NCBI GenBank assembly: GCA_030424555.1
Contig: JAUHWK010000001.1
Coordinates: 1-35,613 of the forward strand
Direction: 5' to 3'
Source of the DNA: a bacterium
Lineage (GTDB): Bacteria; Myxococcota_A; UBA796; GCA-2862545
Length of the DNA stretch: 35,613 nt
The notes under the pieces were generated by a model. It did no database searches and had not been told where the DNA came from. It saw only the letters and a list, made by a program, of their open reading frames with translations. Made by a program: the position numbers and the translations under genes. Position 1 is the stretch's first letter. Every line of letters begins with the position of its first letter. Positions 15,052-20,958 of the stretch are shown here, one piece after another.

Positions 15052-16062
15052 TCAGGCAGCATCGGTCTCGGACAGGTTGGCGGGCTCGATGCGCTCGGTC
15101 GCCACCGTGATGTTGCCCTGCGAGGGCTGGTCGCCGTGGGTGCGCCCGAACGCGCTGTGGTCGAGCGGGCGGGGCTCGCCATCGAGTCCCCAGCCCAGGC
15201 GGACGTGGCGGTCGGTGAATCGCGACGTGCCCATGCAGACCAGGAAGTCGTCGTCCTGGCGGTCGAGCTCGCGCTGCAGGTACGCCCCGGCGTCGCGGCT
15301 GGCCTCGCGCATGACCAGGTCGAGGTCGGGGCACCGCAGGCGGAAGATGGGCGGTCCCTTGTCCTGCACCTTCACGTCGAGGTGCAGGTGAACCGCGTAC
15401 ACGGCCAAGCCCCCGGGCTCTTCCCAGACCCCGTCGAACACGGGCACGACGATGTTGAACTCGCTCGGCAGCTTGGCGCTGACGACGTGCTTGTCCGACG
15501 CCGCGGCCGCTCGGTAGTTGCCGTTCTCGTCGAGATCGACCTCGACCGATGCGTCGCGGCTCACCCGCAGGCTCCGGAGTTGGCCGGCGAGCTCGCGGCC
15601 GTAGGATCCCGCGGGCGTCCCGTCGGGAAGCTCCATGGCCTCGAAGTCGTCCCGCGCCGCCACGAACAGCCGGTAGATGGCGGCCTGGTCGAGGTCCACG
15701 TCGAGGGCGTCCTCCCAGCGCGACCAGCGAGGGTGCTTCTGCATCGCGCAGGTCACGGACCACGCGTCGTGGGTGCCGGGCTGGTTGGTCGCCGTGAACT
15801 CGTCCACGTCGAGGAGGACGTCACAGTGCGCCGCGTCCGCCCGTCGTCCCAGGTACAGCGCGAACCCCTTGAGGTCCGTGAACCGGTGAGCCACGGCTGG
15901 CCGCGCGCCGGCCTTGAAGGTCTTCACCTCGTAGCCATCGCGGACCAGGGTTGCGGTTCCGGAGCCATCGGGAAGGACGACGAACGCGGGCTTGGCGGAT
16001 GGGCTGCCGACGCCGAGGCGGTGGGCGAGCGCGTCCCACAGGTCGTGGAAGATGGTGGGCAT
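15052..16062 (-). CDS. DUF2303 (YfdQ-like) protein
   Basis: The 336-residue product starts MPTIFHDLWDALAHRLGVGS. The order of blocks fits the DUF2303 family: a loop ending FVVLPDGSGTATLV, then HRFTDLKGFALYLGRRAD, a core with LLDVDEFTATNQPGTHDAWS and KHPRWSRWEDA, then WEEPGGLAVYAVHLHLDVKV near the C-terminus. This family occurs widely in early regions of phages and cryptic prophages (E. coli YfdQ). Its biochemical role is not established. Length is within the usual 270-340 residues. It probably works with the small downstream and upstream proteins of the operon. Confidence 0.75.
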   Translation of the reverse strand: MPTIFHDLWDALAHRLGVGSPSAKPAFVVLPDGSGTATLVRDGYEVKTFKAGARPAVAHRFTDLKGFALYLGRRADAAHCDVLLDVDEFTATNQPGTHDAWSVTCAMQKHPRWSRWEDALDVDLDQAAIYRLFVAARDDFEAMELPDGTPAGSYGRELAGQLRSLRVSRDASVEVDLDENGNYRAAAASDKHVVSAKLPSEFNIVVPVFDGVWEEPGGLAVYAVHLHLDVKVQDKGPPIFRLRCPDLDLVMREASRDAGAYLQRELDRQDDDFLVCMGTSRFTDRHVRLGWGLDGEPRPLDHSAFGRTHGDQPSQGNITVATERIEPANLSETDAA

Positions 16063-16068
16063 GGTGGT

Positions 16069-16440
16069 CTACTCCTGGTCGTTGGGCGCGACGGCCCGGG
16101 GGTGGAGGGGCAGGCGCTCCTGGACGCCAGCGGGTGGATCCACCAACCACTGGTCTCCACGGAGTCGGGCGCCCCGCTTCACGGCGCGGGACTTCGGCAT
16201 CCGGAGCTGGGTGCGGGCGGTGAGGGCGGTCAGGGCCGCCTCAAGGTCGTGCTCGAACGTGAGCTCGATGGTGACCTTGAACGCCAGGGCGCCCTTCCGC
16301 GCTTCGAAGCGTCGGGGGTCGCACTCGGCATCGGCGATCACCTTCTGGATGGCGTCCAGGTGCTCCTGGAACTGCTCCTCGGCGATGCCGTCGACGGCGG
16401 TGGTGAGCGTGAGGCGCTCGGCTTGGATCACGACGGACAC
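16069..16440 (-). CDS. Hypothetical early protein upstream of the DUF2303 gene
   Basis: The 123-residue product is started at the GTG at 16440 because a perfect AGGAGG lies 4 nt upstream, inside the end of the preceding gene (13-bp overlap). It has a helix-rich N-terminal half (EEQFQEHLDAIQKVIADAE) then an alpha/beta part (LAFKVTIELTFEHDLEAALT) and a basic C-terminus. It is not recognised. The gap to the DUF2303 start is only 6 bases. Confidence 0.68.
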   Translation of the reverse strand: MSVVIQAERLTLTTAVDGIAEEQFQEHLDAIQKVIADAECDPRRFEARKGALAFKVTIELTFEHDLEAALTALTARTQLRMPKSRAVKRGARLRGDQWLVDPPAGVQERLPLHPRAVAPNDQE

Positions 16441-16742
16441 AGGGCCTCCTGTGGTTGGGGGAGTTGAGGGAGGACACCCGCCTCGACGAGGACCGCGCGG
16501 CCGAACTCGGCCTCGGCGAGCACCAGGTCGAAGGCGTCGACGTGGCCGCAGGGGTTCGACCAGCAGTCGACCTCCCGCCGGTCTCGGCCGGACCGGCCCA
16601 TCGACATCATCTGGGTCTTGGGCCAGCCTCGAGGGCCGCCGCACCGGGGGCACGTCGCCTCGATGGTGACCTCGCGGACGTACCCGAGCCCATCGATGAA
16701 CTCGGCGACCCGGACCGACATCGTGACGGGGCGGGCGTTCAC
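16428..16742 (-). CDS. Zinc-ribbon protein, paralog A
   Basis: The 104-residue product starts at a GTG overlapping the upstream stop (GTGA). It has CPRCGGPRGWP and later CWSNPCGHVD, so a CxxC pair and a CxxxxCxH pair can form one zinc ribbon. The gene at 17119-17382 encodes a shorter relative with the same CGGPRG and DWSNPCGH blocks, and both have an N-terminal RV..FIDG / RVIETVHG strand. This indicates duplication within the operon, with one unrelated gene between the copies. Function unknown. Confidence 0.7.
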   Translation of the reverse strand: MNARPVTMSVRVAEFIDGLGYVREVTIEATCPRCGGPRGWPKTQMMSMGRSGRDRREVDCWSNPCGHVDAFDLVLAEAEFGRAVLVEAGVLPQLPQPQEALCPS

Positions 16743-17122
16743 GTCGCCTCCGCGGCGGCGCGAAGGCCCGTCATCAGCACCGCCATTTCGCTGTCCGTAA
16801 GCGGCAACAGGCGTCGGACCCGGTACACGACGGGCGCCCACCCGGGGGGCTTCGGGGCCTTGCTGGCGCGCTCGTCACGCCACACGACGGCATGGAGGCG
16901 GCCCGTCGGGTCCGTGAGGTCCAGGGCGAGCCTCGACAGGCTGATGCAGGACATCGCGGCCGGCTCGCTCTCGTCGTCTTCTCCGGCTTCGACGACGACC
17001 AGGACCGACGTGCATCCGAGCGGGTCTTCGACCACGACGCCGACGCGATGCATGAGCATCACCGGCGCCCCCCGCCGCAACAGCCCCGGCAGGTCGCCGG
17101 GAAGGGTGTGTTGGTCCTTCAC
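16739..17122 (-). CDS. Hypothetical early protein
   Basis: The 127-residue product starts at a GTG overlapping the upstream stop (GTGA), and its stop overlaps the next start. It is a mixed alpha/beta protein (VMLMHRVGVVVEDPLGCTSV early, a helical TDSEMAVLMTGLRAAAEA end). It lies between the two zinc-ribbon paralogs. No family recognised. Confidence 0.65.
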   Translation of the reverse strand: MKDQHTLPGDLPGLLRRGAPVMLMHRVGVVVEDPLGCTSVLVVVEAGEDDESEPAAMSCISLSRLALDLTDPTGRLHAVVWRDERASKAPKPPGWAPVVYRVRRLLPLTDSEMAVLMTGLRAAAEAT

Positions 17123-17382
17123 GACCCCTCCTCGGCCACGAACGCAGCGTGCTGAGCGAAGACGTCGCGGGACGACTCATGGTGACCGCATGGGTTCGAC
17201 CAATCGTCGACGGTGAGGGTCCGGCGCCGATGGTCCATCGTCCAGAGCTGGCGCGTGGCCTCCTTCGGCTCGCCCCGCGGGCCGCCGCACTTCGAGCAGA
17301 CCCACGGGACCTCGACGGATGTCGGCCATGCCTTGCCGTGGACGGTCTCGATGACCCGGACCCTGCGCGTCGGTGTGCTCAT
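17119..17382 (-). CDS. Zinc-ribbon protein, paralog B
   Basis: The 87-residue product starts MSTPTRRVRVIETVHGKAWP. It carries CSKCGGPRGEP and DDWSNPCGHHE, the same pattern as the protein at 16428-16742, though the first cysteine of the second pair is replaced (DDWSNPC instead of DCWSNPC). Zinc may be held by three cysteines and a histidine. Start and stop both overlap neighbours. It is probably a nucleic-acid or protein adaptor; role unknown. Confidence 0.7.
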   Translation of the reverse strand: MSTPTRRVRVIETVHGKAWPTSVEVPWVCSKCGGPRGEPKEATRQLWTMDHRRRTLTVDDWSNPCGHHESSRDVFAQHAAFVAEEGS

Positions 17383-17621
17383 CGACGCACCCCCACGCCC
17401 GCCTGCTCGTCGGACTCCGCCGCCAGGGCGGTCAGCGCGGCGGCCTCCTCGAGGATCGCGGGCCGGTGGCGATGGCCCGCGAGCAGCTCAGCGGCCCGGG
17501 CACGGGCGGCGCGGCCGTAGCAGCGGTCGCCGATGCGGGTGGTGCGCTCGCGCCCGGTGGGCGTGACCACGACGAGCTCGGCGTACGAGCGGCGGACAAT
17601 GTCGGGGACGTGATGACTCAT
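17379..17621 (-). CDS. First gene of the leftward early operon, small hypothetical protein
   Basis: The 80-residue product starts MSHHVPDIVRRSYAELVVVT. It is a short strand region followed by helices (ARARAAELLAGHRHRPAILEE). The ATG lies 6 bases from the operator at 17627-17645, and there is no clear Shine-Dalgarno box (only GGATG within the operator). Repressor binding would therefore directly cover the start region. Function not recognised; an anti-repressor or antitermination role would fit the position but is not shown. Confidence 0.62.
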   Translation of the reverse strand: MSHHVPDIVRRSYAELVVVTPTGRERTTRIGDRCYGRAARARAAELLAGHRHRPAILEEAAALTALAAESDEQAGVGVRR

Positions 17622-17626
17622 GGTGG

Positions 17627-17645
17627 CGCATCCGTTTCGGATTCA
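17627..17645. promoter_or_regulatory. Operator OL1-like
   Basis: Sequence CGCATCC-GTTTC-GGATTCA matches the palindrome TGCATCC-N5-GGATGCA in 12 of 14 arm positions. Its upstream flank ends 6 bases from the ATG of the leftward operon. Confidence 0.75.
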
Positions 17646-17662
17646 ACGCCCGTCCTCTACGC

Positions 17663-17681
17663 TGAATCCGAAACGGATGCA
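17663..17681. promoter_or_regulatory. Operator OL2-like
   Basis: Sequence TGAATCC-GAAAC-GGATGCA matches the consensus in 13 of 14 arm positions and is the mirror copy of the operator at 17627-17645, with centres 36 bp apart. Confidence 0.78.
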
Positions 17682-17830
17682 GCGCCGATGACGTTTCGTG
17701 ACATTCGGTCCAACGACGACGTCAGGGACGCGATCCCGGATCGATTCTGTCCGCTTCGAGATCCCATGCCGTCGCCATGGGGCTAGGATTCGACCTCACG
17801 ACCGAACGGGTGTTCAGTAGGAGGGTGGGA

Positions 17831-18037
17831 ATGGAGATCTTCAAGTCGACGCGGCGGTGGGCCACGTCCGAGGACCGCGAGATGCGAAGGGCGCTCGCCA
17901 CCGCGGTGATCCTGGCGAGTCCAGCAGCCGTGGCACGCGTCTACGAAGCGCTCGAGCAGTGCCCCATCGTCACCGCTGCCGTCGCAGACGGGCTGCTCAC
18001 CATCCCCGCGGCGGGTCCTCATCCAAGGCGACCGTGA
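17831..18037 (+). CDS. Small helical protein next to the left operators
   Basis: The 68-residue product is started at the ATG at 17831, which has AGGAGG 6 nt upstream (17819-17824); an in-frame ATG at 17777 lacks such a site. It is mostly helical (ATSEDREMRRALATAVILAS). It runs rightward from the left control region, diverging from the early operon, and overlaps the 3' end of the opposing DUF4468-like gene by 41 bases. Not recognised. Confidence 0.55.
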   Translation: MEIFKSTRRWATSEDREMRRALATAVILASPAAVARVYEALEQCPIVTAAVADGLLTIPAAGPHPRRP

Positions 18038-18524
18038 GACTCTCGACCATGAGTCGGAACTCGCGTCCGACCTTGGCAGTCATCTCCGCGTGGGTCCGTC
18101 GGTAGAACTTGCTCCGACATCCACCGAGTCCCCCCATCGCGTCGCACGCCACCTGGGATGGGTGCTCGTCCGTGGTGATGGGACCCCAACCACCGTCCCG
18201 TAGCGTGGATCTGTGGGAGCACTGCTCCATCTCCACCCGGACCGCGCCGGGCTTCACGTCGATGCGGAAGACACAGCGGATGTACCCTTGAGTCCGCACG
18301 GTCCAGTTCGGCGACGTGGGCTCGAAGGGAATGACGACCTTCCCCATCAGCAGCGTGTTGGGCCGCTCGACCTCAAGGGCCGAATCGGACGCGACGAAGG
18401 CCTTCACCATCCACTCCCGGGTGCGGTTGTAGAGGGCCTCATCGGATCGACCGGGCTTGTAGATGGCGCGGTCGCTGGACCAGGACCCAGCCATCGCAGC
18501 GGAAAGAAGCCAACCCCACAGCAT
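17997..18524 (-). CDS. Secreted DUF4468-like protein in the repressor operon
   Basis: The 175-residue product starts at ATG 18524, 2 bases after the repressor stop. Residues 1-16 (MLWGWLLSAAMAGSWS) act as a signal peptide with likely cleavage after AMAG. The mature part has the pattern SDEALYNRTREWMVKAF, then LLMGKVVIPF, then GYIRCVFRIDVKPGAVRVEM, which resembles the TBP-like DUF4468 domain of secreted bacterial proteins. Two late cysteines (VACDAMGGLGGC) may form a disulfide. Since it follows the repressor in one transcript, it should be made in the lysogen and exported. A role in lysogenic conversion or superinfection exclusion is inferred. Confidence 0.65.
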   Translation of the reverse strand: MLWGWLLSAAMAGSWSSDRAIYKPGRSDEALYNRTREWMVKAFVASDSALEVERPNTLLMGKVVIPFEPTSPNWTVRTQGYIRCVFRIDVKPGAVRVEMEQCSHRSTLRDGGWGPITTDEHPSQVACDAMGGLGGCRSKFYRRTHAEMTAKVGREFRLMVESLTVALDEDPPRGW

Positions 18525-18526
18525 GC

Positions 18527-18865
18527 TCAACCCCCCAGCTTGGCCAGTCTCTTCGCGATGCCCAGCACGTCGGCCGCGGCGTCGTCGCTCAACCCACCTA
18601 CCACCTCGGCGAACTCCGCCAGGGCGTGAGCCTGCGCTTCCGTCAGGTCGACCTCTCCATCTGGACGTGGGTCGCGCGCCACGATGTCGATCTCGACGCC
18701 GAGCGCTCGACCCCACCGGACGAGGTCCGGGTAGGACGGATCCCGCTGACCTCGCTCCCAGCGCGAAATGGTCATCGACACCACGCCCAGCTCCGCACCG
18801 AGCTGGCGCGTCGTGAGACCCAGCTCCTCCCTCGCCTGCCTGAGGTGATCGCGGATGCGTTCCAT
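18527..18865 (-). CDS. CI-like repressor
   Basis: The 112-residue product has an N-terminal HTH_3 domain (residues about 4-58: LRQAREELGLTTRQLGAELG, then VSMTISRWERGQRDPS) and a short helical C-terminal part (LTEAQAHALAEFAEVVGGLS). There is no S24/LexA-type Ser-Lys protease domain, so RecA-stimulated self-cleavage is not expected and induction must occur another way, such as an antirepressor. It is divergent from the Cro-like gene with three operators between. No Shine-Dalgarno box precedes the ATG, and a -10-like GATACT ends 8 bases before it, suggesting a leaderless or nearly leaderless message, as for lambda cI. Confidence 0.82.
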   Translation of the reverse strand: MERIRDHLRQAREELGLTTRQLGAELGVVSMTISRWERGQRDPSYPDLVRWGRALGVEIDIVARDPRPDGEVDLTEAQAHALAEFAEVVGGLSDDAAADVLGIAKRLAKLGG

Positions 18866-18873
18866 CGGGCGCA

Positions 18874-18902
18874 AGTATCTTGGTGCATCCGCATTGGATT
18901 TG
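18874..18902 (-). promoter_or_regulatory. Candidate repressor-maintenance promoter
   Basis: On the minus strand GATACT (18879-18874) matches four of six positions of the -10 consensus and lies 8 bases from the repressor ATG. The -35 at the proper distance (CAAATC, 18902-18897) is very poor, as in promoters that need activation, and it overlaps operator OR1. Transcription would start at or one to two bases before the ATG. Confidence 0.4.
18884..18902. promoter_or_regulatory. Operator OR1-like
   Basis: Sequence TGCATCC-GCATT-GGATTTG. The left arm matches the consensus fully and the right arm keeps GGAT. It overlaps the -35 of the rightward promoter and the next operator by two bases. Confidence 0.68.
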
Positions 18903-18928
18903 CAGCCGATTTGGCTGCGCGGTAGCGT
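18900..18928 (+). promoter_or_regulatory. Rightward early promoter (PR-like)
   Basis: TTGCAG (18900-18905), a 17-bp spacer and TAGCGT (18923-18928) form a reasonable sigma-70-type promoter with an actinobacterial-style TAnnnT -10. All of it is interleaved with three operators, so repressor binding would block it. The Cro-like start at 18947 lies about 19 bases past the -10. Confidence 0.62.
18901..18919. promoter_or_regulatory. Operator OR2-like
   Basis: Sequence TGCAGCC-GATTT-GGCTGCG, a nearly perfect palindrome in which the central arm base pair differs from the other operators (AGCC/GGCT for ATCC/GGAT). Centre lies 17 bp from OR1. Confidence 0.68.
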
Positions 18929-18946
18929 GCATCCGTGGAGGATGCA
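18928..18946. promoter_or_regulatory. Operator OR3-like, covering the Cro-like ribosome binding site
   Basis: Sequence TGCATCC-GTGGA-GGATGCA is a perfect 7-bp-arm palindrome. It starts at the last base of the -10 and contains GGAGG (18937-18942), the ribosome binding site of the Cro-like gene, whose GTG begins one base after it. Confidence 0.8.
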
Positions 18947-19189
18947 GTGTCTACCCGAATCGGCCAGTTGCTTCGAAAGCTCAGGGGTGATCGCTCCCCC
19001 AGCGACATCGCCGACGAACTCGGTGTCCACCGGAACAGCGTGACTCGATGGGAGTCGGGCACTCGAGTTCCTTCGTTCGATACCCTCCGAAGCCTCCTCG
19101 ACCTGCTGGGCGCGTCGGACGACGAGCGGCTCGAACTGCTGAAGCCCGCCGGCATCGCCGATCACGACGGCACCGAGGAGGCGGCATGA
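18947..19189 (+). CDS. Cro-like regulator
   Basis: The product is 80 residues from the GTG at 18947, chosen for GGAGG upstream; an in-frame GTG at 18935 lies inside the operator and has no ribosome binding site. An HTH_3 domain (IGQLLRKLRGDRSPSDIADE then LGVHRNSVTRWESGTRVPS) fills most of the protein, with a helical tail. It is the first rightward early gene, opposite the repressor and under the operator cluster, as lambda cro. Its own operator overlaps its translation start, so it can autoregulate. Confidence 0.8.
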   Translation: MSTRIGQLLRKLRGDRSPSDIADELGVHRNSVTRWESGTRVPSFDTLRSLLDLLGASDDERLELLKPAGIADHDGTEEAA

Positions 19190-19749
19190 AGTACGGCATG
19201 AAAAGCGGCATGAGGTGCGACTGGATTCGGCGCATCGGCCACGCCAGCCGCTACGGTCCGAACTTGGTTCGCATCGGCACGTCCGACGGAGACGGGAACG
19301 TCGTTGCATGGTGCTTGGTGGTCGGCACGCCGGACCATCCACTGGCGGTCCGCGTCGCCGCTGCCCGGCGTGACGCGTTGTGGATGCGACCAGGTGGGAG
19401 CGCCGTCCCGGAACTCCCGGTCGACATCTTCGTCAAGCAGCCTGGCCAGCCTCTCCATGGGTTCGGCCAGCTGGTAGGCATCTCCTTCGACCCCACGGTC
19501 GCGACCCCGACGCGCGGAATCCTCGAGGCCGAGCCCGACGACCGCGAGGTCATTGGCGAACGCTGGGACGCCATCCAGCGTGGCGCGAGCTTCCTGCTCA
19601 AGGAGATCGTGCTGCCGGCGAGGCCGGCCCAGACCGCATCGTTCGAAGAGGTTGATCGCTGGGTCCACGATGCGGCCCTCGTCCGCGACCTCCAGGGGGC
19701 GATCGTCTACTCGGGCCGTGCGAGCAGCCTCTCCCAGAGGCCGTCGTGA
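19186..19749 (+). CDS. Hypothetical early protein
   Basis: The 187-residue product starts at an ATG overlapping the Cro-like stop (ATGA), after GAGGAGG. The first codons are a small repeat (MKYGMKSGMR) with three in-frame ATGs 12 nt apart, each preceded by GGC. The body is alpha/beta (DGNVVAWCLVVGTPDHPLAV). No family recognised. Its last 43 bases overlap the opposing gene at 19707-20126. Confidence 0.65.
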   Translation: MKYGMKSGMRCDWIRRIGHASRYGPNLVRIGTSDGDGNVVAWCLVVGTPDHPLAVRVAAARRDALWMRPGGSAVPELPVDIFVKQPGQPLHGFGQLVGISFDPTVATPTRGILEAEPDDREVIGERWDAIQRGASFLLKEIVLPARPAQTASFEEVDRWVHDAALVRDLQGAIVYSGRASSLSQRPS

Positions 19750-20126
19750 TCGACCTGCAGGTCGACGTACGGGACGAGGTCCCCGCCTGGACCCTCGATC
19801 CAATCGAGCGCCAGGGCCGTCGTCACACGGCGTGCGTGGGCGTGGGCGTGGCCGCGATCCCACTCCGCCTTCACGGCCTCCTCCCGCTTCATGTTGCTGT
19901 TGGAATGCCAGATGGCCTTCGTGGTGGCGTACCGCGTCGCGACTTGGACCAGCAGCGTGGCCAGCGCTGGCACCGTGCTGATGCCCTGGGCGAAGGACTG
20001 ACGCGTCGTCTCCGCTTGGATCGCTGCCATGTCCGCCGCGGTGAACGTGACACGGAGGACCTCCGACCCCTCCACCAGTTCGCGCTTCGCCACGTAGAAC
20101 GGATCGTTCGCATCGTACCCGGACAT
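19707..20126 (-). CDS. Leftward hypothetical gene inside the rightward early region
   Basis: The 139-residue product starts MSGYDANDPFYVAKRELVEG, with GGGAGG upstream. It contains a beta/alpha part (VLRVTFTAADMAAIQAETTR) and a histidine-rich short segment (RGHAHAHARR). It is the only leftward gene between the Cro-like gene and the late region, so it must have its own promoter in 20127-20172. Such reversed single genes in early regions are often expressed in the lysogen (moron-type), but no promoter hexamers are convincing. Function unknown. Confidence 0.62.
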   Translation of the reverse strand: MSGYDANDPFYVAKRELVEGSEVLRVTFTAADMAAIQAETTRQSFAQGISTVPALATLLVQVATRYATTKAIWHSNSNMKREEAVKAEWDRGHAHAHARRVTTALALDWIEGPGGDLVPYVDLQVDHDGLWERLLARPE

Positions 20127-20172
20127 GCCAGCACCTCCCAAGGTCGCCGCGATCGGTACCACAGGAGGGCCC

Positions 20173-20412
20173 GTGCTCTGGCTGCGTGAGCTCCTCGCCG
20201 AGGCCCTGTGGTGGATCGCCGGACGCATCCAGCGCGTCTCCGACGTCGTCGGGGATGTCGCGTTGGGTGTCTCCGCCGCCGGCTGCCGGGTCGCCTTCGG
20301 ACCACCGCCGCCCATCCCGTGCCCCTCGTGCGGCGCGACGGAGGAGGGCGGCTGCGATGGCTTCTGCGAGGAGCAGGTCTACCCGCGCCCGCTCCAGTTC
20401 CCGCCTCGCTGA
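20173..20412 (+). CDS. Small zinc-finger protein
   Basis: The product is 79 residues from GTG 20173, with AGGAGG (20163-20168) just upstream; the frame is open to 20125 but without this site. An amphipathic N-terminal helix (VLWLRELLAEALWWIAGRIQ) could touch membrane, and CPSCGATEEGGCDGFC near the end can bind zinc. It is not recognised. It diverges from the gene at 20126 and leads into the CII-like gene. Confidence 0.6.
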   Translation: MLWLRELLAEALWWIAGRIQRVSDVVGDVALGVSAAGCRVAFGPPPPIPCPSCGATEEGGCDGFCEEQVYPRPLQFPPR

Positions 20413-20474
20413 CATCCAGCACCTCCGCCCCCGTACTCGCTGGGGCCAACCGTGACCGCCACCCGGAGACGGAC

Positions 20475-20954
20475 ATGATCCCCCTCCTCGCCAGCCTCCT
20501 CCGAGAGGCCACCCAACGTGCCGGCGTGCGTCGCTACGGACTGCACCGGGTCTTCTCGGACCTCGGCCTCACGCACTCCTCCGAGGGCGCCATCAGCAAC
20601 ATGCTCAACGTCGGCCGAGGCCTCTCGATCGAGCACGTCGGCGCCATGCTGGAGCTGCTCGAGGACGACGACCCCGGCCGCCTCCACGTCCTCGGCGAGG
20701 CGTGCGCCAAGCTCGGGGGCGGTGTGTACCTCCGCCCCCGCCGAGGCCTGCGTGACGTCGGGGTGGAGGTCGGCGAGGCTACCGCCCGGTGCGGCCTGGC
20801 GGTCGCCGCGTTCGCCGGCGCCATCGCCGACGGGAATGTCACCAGCGCCGAGCGCGACGAGGTCGCCACCCAGGCACGCCTCCTGGTCGAGGAGCTGCAG
20901 GACGTGATCGCCGCAGCGGAACGGGACGCACACCAGCACCCGTCAGTGGGGTGA
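20475..20954 (+). CDS. CII-like phage regulator
   Basis: The 159-residue product starts MIPLLASLLREATQRAGVRR, with GGAG upstream. It has an N-terminal helical DNA-binding-like part (GLHRVFSDLGLTHSSEGAIS, then LSIEHVGAMLELLEDDDPGR) and a helical C-terminal part (AERDEVATQARLLVEELQDV). This layout, with the fixed placement between Cro-like and replication genes, resembles the CII/CP76-type regulators of P2-like and Pseudomonas phages. It may help choose between lysis and lysogeny or regulate replication. The family call is tentative. Confidence 0.5.
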   Translation: MIPLLASLLREATQRAGVRRYGLHRVFSDLGLTHSSEGAISNMLNVGRGLSIEHVGAMLELLEDDDPGRLHVLGEACAKLGGGVYLRPRRGLRDVGVEVGEATARCGLAVAAFAGAIADGNVTSAERDEVATQARLLVEELQDVIAAAERDAHQHPSVG

Positions 20955-20958
20955 CCTG

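Larger units (their letters stand above)
17622..17830. promoter_or_regulatory. Left (OL-like) control region
   Basis: This 209-bp gap lies between the leftward early operon and a small rightward gene. A perfect 18-bp inverted repeat (17628-17645 and 17663-17680) contains two operator copies. Between and beside them a rightward -10-like TACGCT (17658-17663) can be seen, with a poor -35. No strong leftward promoter hexamers were found, though one must exist for the operon. From 17682 to 17818 I see no further structure; AGGAGG at 17819-17824 serves the rightward gene. Confidence 0.65.

Noticed and set aside
13324-16467. A 1047-residue plus-strand open frame
   Set aside because: It lies opposite four well-supported minus-strand genes, has low-complexity Arg/Gly/Val-rich composition typical of antisense frames in high-GC DNA, and no domain is recognisable.
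18935-18946. GTG at 18935 as start of the Cro-like gene
   Set aside because: It lies within the operator and lacks a ribosome binding site, while the GTG at 18947 has GGAGG at the right distance.
20128-20426. CCAGCACCTCC repeated at 20128-20138 and 20416-20426
   Set aside because: The first copy is the complement of the ribosome binding site of the leftward gene; an 11-bp match in GC-rich DNA is not enough for a separate feature.
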